From: Scenedesmus sp. ARA3
Lineage: Eukaryota > Chlorophyta > Chlorophyceae > Sphaeropleales > Scenedesmaceae
Reading direction: 5' to 3'
Assembly: GCA_004335835.1 (NCBI GenBank)
Contig: RWJK01001506.1
Coordinates: 42,894-71,959, forward strand
Length of the DNA: 29,066 bases
Shown one piece after another: positions 9,904 to 18,754 of this stretch (the stretch's first letter is position 1; every line of letters begins with the position of its first letter). The notes under the pieces are model-generated. The model had not been told where the DNA came from. It saw only the letters and a list, made by a program, of their open reading frames with translations, and ran no database searches. Position numbers and translations under genes: made by a program.

Positions 9904-10331
9904 AATTTGGCAATCACGCTCTGCCCTTATCAAATGGGCACTGCTACATGTACCAGTGATGGTCAATAACCATACATGGTCCAACCCATCAGGACGTTCA
10001 CCATGTTTTTGCTGTAATCTAAAACCAAGTAGTGCACGCTTCTTTGGCAAAACAACATCGTTGCTCACTCTGCTCAACTTGAAACGACACAACACTTCTG
10101 CTCCCAGCATCACAGCATCCACTCCTTCTCCAGGATTTCAGCCTCAACAAGTTGCACTTCACAGTGTCTAAAAACTAGACTACCATTGTGCACTGACAAT
10201 GCAGGCACTACACAGCGCGTTGCAGCGCAGGCGTCCATCGTGCCGACAGCATAGTACCAGCCTCCCAGACATCCCTCCCTGTGGCACAAGGCATGCGCCC
10301 CCTGCAAAAATTTAACCACAGTTGCCATCGC

Positions 10332-10520
10332 TCACAGCCCTGGAAAGCTCAGCCCCTGCAGCCCCCAGGCCTGCAGTGTGTTCACGCCAGTGATCCACTC
10401 AGTCAGCACCATGCCAGCAAAGCCCAGCATGGCGATGCGGCCGTTCCAGTTCTCAGCACGAGGGGTCCAGTTGAAACCTAGCAGGTGGTTGGCATACGGC
10501 TCCTTGCGGGTGTAGCCCCT

Positions 10521-10566
<46 letters not shown>

Positions 10567-10691
10567 GTTGGTTTGTGTGGTGGAATGGGTGGGTTGAGCA
10601 GCAGCAGGCGGTTGGCACACAGCTCTTTGCAAATGCAATCCCTGTGATGCAACCACTGAACGCAGCAGCAGCAGTAGTAGCAGCAGCAGCA

Positions 10692-10735
<44 letters not shown>

Positions 10736-12472
10736 GTACAAGTGAATGCTGCAAACTGCTGGCATAGTTTGGCGCAAGTACAAGCAGCACAAAGCGCAAC
10801 GCCCATCGCCAGTAGCGCAACGCCCATCGCCAGTAGCCTGTAGCAATTTAAAAGCCTGTGTTCCCATCTCCGGGGATCCCCACCTCACCTTGCAATGGGT
10901 GCGTATGAGGCAAAGCTGATGAGCAGGAAGCTGCCAAACACGATCAGCGGGTGATCCCCAGTCTGCTCCAGCAGGCCCAGGCCAGTAGTCCACTCGCCGA
11001 TCAGACCAATCAGCACGCCTGCATGTGTGGCAGTGCAGCACATACATAGACATGTGATGTATGAAGACCTCTGTTGTTACTGGCAATCGCTATTCATGAT
11101 GAAAACAGGAGCAAGGCGGACATTGCAGGATTTCGTACCGAGCTGGTGCACGGTATTCTTCTGTTACCAGCGTATCAGGCTAACTCGCTGTCAAACACTG
11201 CCATGCCCATGCGAAGTGCTGCCAGATCAACTGGTCCATGCTGCCGGCAGTGGCCCCTGCTAGCAGCGGCTGACACAGCAGCAGAATGCACAACCTCTGG
11301 CGGCACTGCACAGGAATCCTTCCTCTGCACAACGGCACTCACCCAGCATGGCAAGGCGGCCGTTGATGGTCTCTGGTGCTGGGCCGTCAAACACCTGCAG
11401 CAGCAGCAACAGCAGCGAGCAGCAGGATGATAATGTCGAGAGAGCTGTTAAAAATACGCAGTACAACTGCTCTCTAAACCTGGCACCTCTGGCAGAAGCT
11501 GCCTGTCACCAGGCAGTGTATGATACTCCTGCTCCCAATGCATATGACCCCATCAGCAGGTGACGGCAGCAGCATATCATCTTGCGCTCCTATCTCTATC
11601 GATTAGCGCATTTCAAGCTGCACCACCCACCATCATCCACCCAACCAATTGATACAGCATGCACACCCACCTGCATGTTCCAGAGGTCAGCGGTCTTGCC
11701 GAGGTCTGCACGCATCTCTGCATTGCGGGGGCTGAGGTCACCCGACTGGTACAGCCACATGTTGCTGCCGCCAGTAGCTGCCTCATCTTGGTGGGGGTTC
11801 TTGCCCTTGAGCTGCAAGCATTTGCCAAACAGTGTTTAACACAGAACAGTAAACAGGAGGTGGCAGGGTCAGATTGCAGGTAGGTAGGCAGGCAAGCAGC
11901 ATGGTACAGCCACATGTTGCGGCCGCCAGTGGCTGCCTCATCTTGGTGGGGGTTCTTGCCCTTAAGCTGCGGTCATCGTTCAGGTATGCCAGTTTCAGAG
12001 AGAGATCACACAACCTCAGCAGAAGCTCAGCTTTGGGTAATGCAACTGCTGCAAACATTCAGTGCCTCAGCAGAAAGCTGTACTGCTGACAACAGCACAT
12101 AGGTTGCAAACCAGCATGTGGAACATGTTGCATTGCCAATCGGGTGGTAATTAATTCATAGGTGTGTTTCTGGCAGAAGCAGCACTGCTGCTGCCAGTGT
12201 CGCCCTGCTGCTGAATTGTCAGGCCACTGCAGCTGCACAGCAAGTCTCACCTGCTCTATCTGCTCTTCTGCAAACTTGTTGGCTGCATCTGTTGGGGTGT
12301 CAGGAAAGTTGTACAGTTTCTGCTCAAGGCGCTCCACGTCTGACTTGTTTTCTTCACGGAAGCGCATGGCCACGTTCCGCTGGGCCTGTGCTGCTGATGG
12401 CAGGCGTGCTGGCAGGCCGCTACGCAGGCCACGGCAGGCCGCTGCCGATGCAGATTTGTTTGCCAGCATCAT
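10332..12472 (-). CDS. ELIP: ELIP-like three-helix light-harvesting-like protein, copy A
   Basis: Exons (coding order) 12472-12251, 11811-11671, 11394-11343, 11018-10889 and 10518-10332 join in phases 0, 0, 1, 2 to 243 residues. Residues 1-40 form an Ala/Arg/Ser-rich plastid transit peptide starting MMLANKSASAAACRGLRSGL. Helix 1 starts at PETINGRLAMLG (Glu129, Asn132, Arg134: the ExxNxR chlorophyll-ligand motif) and runs into GVLIGLIGEW. Helix 2 is LIVFGSFLLISFASYAP. Helix 3 is ENWNGRIAMLGFAGMV (Glu204, Asn207, Arg209). Two ExxNxR helices flanking a middle helix are the hallmark of ELIPs, thylakoid proteins thought to hold free chlorophyll or carotenoid under light stress. It is tandem with the gene at 16130-14124. 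The intron before the last exon carries a partial copy of that exon, and the intron before exon 2 a partial copy of exon 2. Confidence 0.88.
10519..10735 (-). repeat. CTG tracts and partial exon 5 copy in ELIP A
   Basis: Directly upstream of exon 5 (in coding sense) lies a CTG tract (10522-10563), then a degenerate copy of the first ~42 nt of exon 5 at about 10602-10644, then a second CTG tract (about 10667-10735). The copy aligns with the part of the exon coding for GYTRKEPYANHLL but no longer reads as protein. The same order of parts occurs in ELIP B. Confidence 0.75.
11902..11966 (-). repeat. Partial copy of ELIP A exon 2
   Basis: The first ~65 nt of exon 2 (reading LKGKNPHQDEAATGG, then NMWLY) are repeated 155 bp upstream of the working exon, with the acceptor CAG intact. 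Within the copy, changes are CTC/CTT and GCT/GCC (silent) and AGC/CGC (Ser to Arg). After MWLYH the copy loses similarity and has no matching donor, so use of this acceptor should give a truncated or misspliced transcript. Confidence 0.85.
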
Positions 12473-12603
12473 CGTGTCTACTGCTGAGAACCAAAGGTTC
12501 GGTTTAAACGTGCTGCACGTGGCTTGCAGTTGCTGGGAAGATTGCTTGCTTTTTTGTACAAAGTGTAGATCTCACGTCGATGGCAGAGAATGTATTCTCG
12601 ATG

Positions 12604-12686
12604 CTTATAAGCACCGCTTCTGTGGTCCACAGGCTTTCTGGCGATGACTGGCGTGGTGATGGCGGTGATGTCAACAGGCTCCCGCC
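12604..12686 (-). promoter_or_regulatory. ELIP A promoter: TATA box and TGACATCA block
   Basis: On the minus strand a TATAAG box lies at 12609-12604, about 135 bp before the ATG at 12472. A TGACATCA element (TGATGTCA on plus, 12666-12673) lies about 60 bp further upstream. The TGATGTCA..CAGG.TCCCGCC block (12666-12686) matches 19 of 21 positions with the block at 16334-16354 upstream of ELIP B, at nearly the same distance. TGACATCA resembles a bZIP (CRE/TGA) site; the factor is unknown. Confidence 0.65.
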
Positions 12687-12814
12687 CAGCGGGCGTCCTT
12701 GCCAGGCTCAACTGGCACCTTACCGTCGAACTAAAAAATTACATTCATCTCGATTTGGTTTACTGTTTTATCACTGCATCTGTACACAAGTGCGACGAGC
12801 TGGTTGCGTCAACT

Positions 12815-13030
12815 TCACCTGTGACGGTTCACTTCTGCGATCTTTCGAGCACATGCGCCGAACAGCTGCTTGTGTGTATGGTGATGATTAAAAAATAAAA
12901 CGGTCGCCAGGCACGCACGCGTGAAGTAGCTGACAGCATTATTGTCGAAGTTCAGTGTGAGCTGCATGTGCCGCATCCTCTGCAACTGCCTGTTATTGCG
13001 GGCCACAGCTGCTTGGTCCAGCTGCTGCAC
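12815..13030 (-). pseudogene. Possible orphan exon or gene remnant
   Basis: A minus-strand frame reads VQQLDQAAVARNNRQLQRM and on to QLTLNFDNNAVSYF. It has balanced composition, unlike the repeat-derived frames nearby. It is preceded by TGTGCAG, a possible acceptor, around 13024. I find no matching upstream or downstream exon and no recognisable family. It could be an orphan exon of a decayed gene lying upstream of ELIP A, or chance. Confidence 0.25.
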
Positions 13031-14123
13031 AGGCGATTCATAGACGATATGAGTTACCGTGTCTACTGTGGCACTGCAACTCCCACCGCAGACATGATGT
13101 TGCAGCAGTGGCGATTACGTGCAGGCGCAGCCCAAACCCTAGGACTGAACAGCATGCTGCTTTAGCAACACAGGCCCCTGGCAAGGGCGAAGGCGGCACG
13201 CAGCACAGCCAGAGGCGTCCTTGCTTAACTTCATGCTGGTAATTCGTGCATTGCGGGGAGTTGAAATGCTTGGATATGTGGCTACCATGTTCTAAACTGC
13301 GTGTGTGATGCTGCACCACCGTCCCTAAAAAAACAAACATGAGTATTCCGGCTGTCCGGCAATGTCTGGAATGTGTTCGATGTACGGACATGTCCCGCTT
13401 ACTTTTGAAACATTTCAAGACAAATGTGACAGCCGCCTGCTTCTTGGCTACCCGCATTGTGTCATTGACAGCTGCACCAACCGTTTGCTTTGGTGCCAGT
13501 GCAAAGTGTCATTATGACTCTCTGTGTTCATGCCCAATGAGAGAGTATACATACATGTGGAGCCTGGTAACATCTGTGTCAAAGATTGGAGGAGTCTGGG
13601 TTGCTGTGTCATGCATGGCATGATCGCAGTTCAACATGATGTTGGCTGCATGCTATGAAGACGTTGGATTATGTGCATGTTTCTACATCTTAGACACCGC
13701 ATGCCATCTGCAGACACCGTATCATGTTACACCATTATCACTTCTGTTCCCTGCCCCTGTGTGGCACACCTGCCACACCTGCCACCGCTGTAGCACATGT
13801 TTCAGTGCCACTGCAACATATTGATGCATTATCCAACCTGTTGCTGCATCTGTTTGAGCCGTACCTCACGTCCTTGCCCATCAACTCAACCCGCTTTATC
13901 CCATCTTGCCACCGTTGTTTCGAGTGTTCTCTTCACATCACAAAATGCCAACGGTGATGCAATTCCTTGGCACACCAAGGGTATTGTGCATCACGTGCTG
14001 CAGAGCATGCACAAGATCATCACCACTTTCTTTCAACAACTCAACTACAGAGCATCACATAAATCCATCAGCTCAGCACATGCAGTATATCCAGTATATC
14101 TTCAGCCACATTGTTCTAGCCGC
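13031..14123. other. Spacer between the two ELIP genes
   Basis: No gene is supported here. The stretch should hold the distal promoter of ELIP A and the 3' UTR of ELIP B. TTACA at 13727-13731 (TGTAA on minus, about 395 bp after the ELIP B stop) is a candidate poly(A) signal, at a distance much like that in ELIP A. Tandem CCACACCTG-like words occur near 13764-13782. The long plus-strand frames here run into the antisense of ELIP B and its CTG tract. Confidence 0.6.
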
Positions 14124-14312
14124 TCACAGCCCTGGGAAGTTGATCCCCTGCAGCCCCCAGGCCTGCAGTGTGTTCACGCCAGTGATCCACTCAGTCAGCA
14201 CCATGCCAGCAAAGCCCAGCATGGCAATGCGACCGTTCCAGTTCTCAGCACGAGGGGTCCAGTTGAAGCCCAGCAGGTGGTTGGCATATGGCTCCTTGCG
14301 GGTGTAGCCCCT

Positions 14313-14343
<31 letters not shown>

Positions 14344-14347
14344 CAGC

Positions 14348-14381
<34 letters not shown>

Positions 14382-15231
14382 GCAGCAAGTTGGTTTGTGT
14401 TTATGGGATGGGTTGGCAGCCCAGCAGGTGGTTGGCATACAGCTCCTTGCACGTGTAGCCTGTGCAGCGTGGCAGCAGCAGCAGAACAGCACAGCACAGC
14501 AATGTCAGCCTGTTATCATGTTTGTACGTTCGGGGGGTTGCGGCGACACCTGGCAACTAGCAGCTGCCTGCTGCAGGAGCATCTTGCGCACTTGTGCTAC
14601 TGGGCACAGTGGCCACCTCTTCCATACTGCCAGTTGATATCATAGCTATCGTGTGCAAGCAAACCAGTTACTTGGCACGAGCAGAATTGTTTGTTTCGTT
14701 CAAGCTGTAGCACATCTATAACACGGCAGTTGCGGCGCAGCCCTCACCTGGCGATGGGTGCATAAGAAGCAAAGCTGATCAGCAGGAAGCTGCCAAACAC
14801 GATCAAGGGGTGGTCAGCAGTCTGTTCCATCAGGCCCAGGCCGGTGGTCCACTCGCCAATCAGGCCAATCAGCACACCTGCGGAACATACATCCAAATCA
14901 GCAGCGGCAGCAGCAGCAGCAGGTTGGCCGACATTGCATACACTGGTAGTCCCGGGCGCAAGGGCCGCAGGGTATGCAGAACTGCACTGCTGCAACATGT
15001 TAAGACAGGTGAAATGATAGGTGAAGTGCAACGGCAACACGGACTGTGCATATTGCCATACTCATTTGTACCAGCAGAAGTGCACAGTTGTTCTGCTTCG
15101 CAAGTTTTGCGTCATGCCATACCCCAGGCTGACAGCGTCACCACATATCAGCTCACGCACCAAGCATGGACATGCGGCCGTTGATTGTCTCAGGTGCAGG
15201 CCCATCAAACACCTGCGGCGGCGGCGGCAGC

Positions 15232-15265
<34 letters not shown>

Positions 15266-15624
15266 CAGCTGTCAGAGACGTTTCTGGGTGTATGTCTGCT
15301 TGCAGTAATACACAAGCTTAGACCAGCTGTGCTGGTGATCCTGTCTCTGAACAGTTTGTAGGCTTGCTCAGCTGTCGCCTGTAAAATGCACTGTACCCCT
15401 TAGCAGCCGAGTATACCAGCAAGTGCCTTGTGCAGCTCCCCTTTTTACCTGAAGCTTTGAAATCGATGTACACATCAATAAACATATGCCCACCTGCATC
15501 TGCCAGAAGTCTGCTGCTGTACCCATGTCCGCGCGCTCCTCTGCACTCTCAGGGCTGATGGTGGATGAGGGCCAGTACTGCTTCATGCCGGGCTCCTTGT
15601 AGCGAAGCTGCAGGAAAGGAACAG

Positions 15625-15657
<33 letters not shown>

Positions 15658-16130
15658 AGTGGTTCAGGCAGTGGTAAAAGGTAGGGGACAAGACCACTGA
15701 CAAGCTGCAATGAGAATGCGTTACATCCTGTGTGGGCTGCTTTGGAATGATCATGCAGCCTGGACAGCAGGTGGATACCACTAATACAACGCAATGCGTT
15801 TCTTCTTTTCTGCCTGTGCAGCAGATGGCGACTTTTGAATGATGATAAGCATCACGTGGCCCCACAGCTGCTTCATCCATCACTGATTCAGCGCTGCAGG
15901 CTCACCGTCTCCATCTGCTCAGCTGTGATCTTGGGGTCCTTTGGGCCGTTGTGGTCGCCTGACAGCTGCTCCTTCAGCTGCTCGGTATCAGAGGCGGATG
16001 CTGGGCGCTTGTCCTCCCTGAAACGCACGATGACGTTGCGCTGTGGTGCTGCTGCTGCGCGGGCTGGCAGGCCGCTGCTGCGCAGGCCGCGGGCAGCAGC
16101 TGCAGGAGCGGTCTTGGTAGAAAGCATCAT
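14124..16130 (-). CDS. ELIP: ELIP-like three-helix light-harvesting-like protein, copy B
   Basis: Exons (coding order) 16130-15906, 15607-15494, 15212-15161, 14877-14748 and 14310-14124 give 235 residues, with the same exon phases as copy A and identical lengths for the last three exons (52, 130, 187 nt). The transit peptide starts MMLSTKTAPAAAARGLRSSG. The mature N-terminus differs strongly: exon 2 reads LRYKEPGMKQYWPSSTISPE in place of the copy A sequence. The helices are nearly identical: PETINGRMSMLG (Glu121, Asn124, Arg126), LIVFGSFLLISFASYAP and ENWNGRIAMLGFAGMV (Glu196, Asn199, Arg201). Both copies look intact. Strong conservation of the membrane part beside a divergent lumen/stroma-exposed head suggests subfunctional paralogues or gene conversion in the 3' exons. 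Confidence 0.88.
14311..14462 (-). repeat. CTG tract and partial exon 5 copy in ELIP B
   Basis: A CTG tract in coding sense (14312-14396, with CTA interruptions) abuts exon 5. Just upstream, 14417-14462 is a better preserved copy of the exon 5 start, reading GYTCKELYANHLLG. The intervening intron words (TTGGTTTGTGT, ATGGGTTGG) also match ELIP A, so the partial copy most simply predates the ELIP gene duplication. Confidence 0.85.
15213..15263 (-). repeat. CTG/CCG tract abutting ELIP B exon 3
   Basis: In coding sense a CTG run passes into CCGCCGCCGCCGCAG against exon 3 at 15212. A similar CTG run (15629-15655) lies about 20 bp upstream of exon 2 at 15607. Confidence 0.8.
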
Positions 16131-16266
16131 TGTTGTTTGGAACTACTTCGGAGAGAAAAAAAAGAATGCAGCAAGTCGTGTGAGGTTCACAGCGCAAATT
16201 GTTCAATCACGTGAGGATGTAGGAAGACAGCAGATTCGACTGGCCAAGCAGGGATGAAGTCAGCTA

Positions 16267-16354
16267 CTTATACTTCCACTTGTACTGGTAGTAGGTAGCG
16301 TTGCACGCCATGACAGGGCCAAAGTGATCGAAGTGATGTCAGCAGGTTCCCGCC
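16267..16354 (-). promoter_or_regulatory. ELIP B promoter: TATA box and TGACATCA block
   Basis: On the minus strand a TATAAG box lies at 16272-16267, about 140 bp before the ATG at 16130. TGACATCA (TGATGTCA on plus, 16334-16341) follows about 65 bp further upstream, with the same CAGG.TCCCGCC neighbour as ELIP A. The surrounding sequence is otherwise poorly conserved between the two promoters, which marks the block as a likely binding site. Confidence 0.65.
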
Positions 16355-16650
16355 AGTGAGTCTCACCTTGGAGCCCGTACAGGGTAGCGTCATGTGCATT
16401 AGCAGGTGCATTGTCCGCACTGTATTCATGGCAAATCTTGATCGAGACATTCGTATGGTTTTAAACGAACATTTCCTGCATTTGAACTCTGTTGGCAGAG
16501 ATGAGCTCACTGCAGCAGCAACTGCAACTGCCAGTACTACTGCATGCTACATCCACAGGGACTGCACCTTTAGAAAGGATTGCAGCTGTCAGAACGTAGG
16601 AAACACCATAAAGATGGAAATTAGGCACCCTATGCACTATCCATGAGTGA

Positions 16651-16836
16651 TCAAACAATGAGTATGGTGCCCCAAAACAGGACTGCAACTGTGTCTGCAG
16701 TGCAGCTCTGCACCTGCCCTGAGCCTCTGGTCCTGCAGTGGGAGCGACGACTGCTGTAGCGCATGCCCAACCGGATGGCAACATACAGGGACCCCAATAC
16801 GACAACAGGTGTCGAATACGGGATGCAGTGCATCAA
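16651..16836 (-). other. Possible small membrane-protein exon
   Basis: A minus-strand frame reads YSTPVVVLGSLYVAIRLGMR, then a Ser/Arg/Cys segment (SSRRSHCRTRGSG), and ends at a stop at 16651. The hydrophobic helix followed by a basic tail is plausible for a small membrane protein or a final exon. I could not find partner exons or a family. The rest of 16360-17068 shows nothing else I can support. Confidence 0.2.
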
Positions 16837-17068
16837 ATAGATGCTCTGCCTTCCTCACAACAATTAACTTTGATGAATGCCTCATGCATTGGCATCCGCA
16901 ACAGTACTGCTCTCCACATGTAAACATACAATGTTTGCAAGATAAATGCACAGCTGCGCACGCTCAAGCAATGCACACATGTGCTGTACAGCATTTGTGT
17001 AGTATACATCCAATGCAATGCGCACTGTAACATTCAGTTTCCTTGCTGCGCCACCCTGCTGAACATAC

Positions 17069-17470
17069 TAAGCTTGCTGCTCACACCAACACAACTGCGC
17101 CGCTGCTGCGTACAGCTGCCACAGAGCTCCTGCGAGTGCTACTGCTCTGCGCCCGCAGGTGCATTGGCATGCACATCCTGGCAGCTGGTACCAAGCGCCT
17201 CCTGTGCACCCCAGCAGCCAACTGCATTCCCTGTCTGGCAGCAGCAAATGAGCCGCTGCTGCACACTCTGCTGACCATAGTAAGCTTGCTGCTTACACCA
17301 ACAAAACTGCTCCGCTGCTGCGCACAGCTGCCAGAGTGCTCCTGCGAGTGCCGCTGCTCTGCGCCTGCAGGTGCATTGGCACCCGCATCCTAGCAGCTGG
17401 TACAAAGCGCCTCCTGTGTATTCCAGCAGCCAACTGCATTCCTGGTGTGGTAGCTGCATACGAGATGCTG
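17069..17470 (-). repeat. 212-bp tandem duplication at a gene 3' end
   Basis: Units start at 17069 and 17281 (TAAGCTTGCTGCT.ACACCAAC) and stay similar to about 17445. The upper copy codes the C-terminus of the minus-strand gene at 18481-17293; the lower copy lies beyond its stop. Both copies keep the minus frame (VPAARM..PMHL, SSTRR, AVRSSGAV.LV). A plus-strand frame (ILAAGTKRLLC.PAANCIP) is kept too. Third positions coincide in the two frames, so the silent differences cannot tell which strand is coding. Confidence 0.85.
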
Positions 17471-17567
17471 CTGTATGAGCATCCACTACTACTGCCCCTC
17501 AGGCTGCCGCTGCTGCTGATGCGGCCAACGCCAGCAGGCAAAGCTCGCACAGCCTTGCTGCCGCTGC

Positions 17568-17619
<52 letters not shown>

Positions 17620-18481
17620 GCTGCCGCGATCACTGCCAGCTTCTGCACCTGCATCAGCTCCAGTGTCTTCTGCTGGCTGCTGTTCTTGGGTTGCATCTGC
17701 ATCAGCTGCTGTTGTGGCTTTTGCTGCTGCCATTGCATCCCTCAGGCCCAGCACAATGAACAGGTTGGCTGTGCACAACAGGGCCTCACAGGGGGCTGCA
17801 TTTTGAGGCAGGGGAGAGAGGCAGTGCAGAGCAGGGAAACGCATGGGAAATATGGGTGCAAGAGTTAAATCAGAAACAGCAGCAGCAACTGCATACAGGG
17901 CTATGCTTGCAAGTTGAGCGCTGTGTGCAGCTTCTGCCAAGCTTGCGCAAGCCCAGCTGCTGAGAGTGCAGTTCTGTGCATGCGCAGGTATGCATGCACG
18001 ACCCATCATTTGCACATTAAACTTGCACATCCTCACCATGGATCCAGTCCACATTGGCCATGCTGGTGCCCAGCTGCGTCTTGCAGTAGATGCCAGCAGG
18101 AATAGCCACAGCAACAAACAGCAGGTAAAGGTGCCAGCCCAGCACTGTGCGCCTGGGGGCATCGGGAATGCGCCGCAGCGTCCAAAGGAAAGCTAGGAAA
18201 GGCAGCAGCGATGCCTGGTTCAGTCGGCCTGCCCAGGCCATCCAATCGACTTGGGGTGGCACGAGCATGCTGTCCTGCTCAGCACTGCAGCTACTGCTGA
18301 GGTTGTTTACAACCACAGACAGGCTCGCAGCATGCACAGCGTCAAAGGAATTTGTTGATTTTAGATGTGTATTGGGTGAGTGAGGACAATTGAACAGGGG
18401 GAGCTGCAACCTGCGAGAGGTTCCAAGGTCTCGGAGATGGACTGGGCGTAATGGACGCGACTGGCTTGACGTATTTTGCAT
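17293..18481 (-). CDS. DUF3593-family plastid membrane protein
   Basis: Exons 18481-18037 and 17795-17293 join in phase 1 to about 315 residues. Residues 1-70 form a Ser/Arg/Leu-rich leader, likely a transit peptide. The conserved part is ~80-167: LNQASLLPFLAFLWTLRR, TVLGWHLYLLFVAVAIPAG followed by IYCKTQLGTSMANVDWIH, and CEALLCTANLFIVLGLR. Three hydrophobic segments with the NVDW-H/E..L..NL..VLG pattern match my memory of DUF3593, a cyanobacterial and plastid family of unknown function. The splice restores the family spacing between DWIH and the last helix, which supports the exon model. The tail after residue ~170 is low-complexity: a poly-Ser run coded by an AGC tract (17571-17616), then the duplicated segment ending at TAA 17293-17295. 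The true C-terminus may be shorter. It is divergent from the hydrolase gene. Confidence 0.68.
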
Positions 18482-18754
18482 GGCTTCACATTTTTCCGGT
18501 CAGGTTTGAAGTGATCAACAAGTACTATGCTTGCTCTTGAAGGCTGTCGATGTCTGTCACTGTCAGCAGGGTGCCTTTGAAACGCCTGGGCGTCTATCAC
18601 ACAATGAATGCAGCTGAACGTAATTGAATAAGCACAAAAGTATTGTACGGAACGTCAATGAGCTTGTTCAAGTCCCTTTGTAGGCAACACAACGTCTCGG
18701 ACGCATTACCACGCCCTGTTTACAACTTGAAGACCGAGCATTTCACAGCGGAAG
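18482..18754. promoter_or_regulatory. Divergent promoter region
   Basis: This is the 273 bp between the ATG of the DUF3593-like gene (minus, 18481) and the ATG of the hydrolase gene (plus, 18755). It must hold both 5' UTRs and probably a shared promoter. No TATA box is clear. The sequence is free of CTG tracts and of exon copies, unlike most of the window. Confidence 0.55.

Noticed and set aside
13797..14645. Plus-strand 282-codon open frame over ELIP B
   Set aside because: It is the antisense of ELIP B exon 5 and its CTG tract; the minus-strand model has conserved helices and splice phases.
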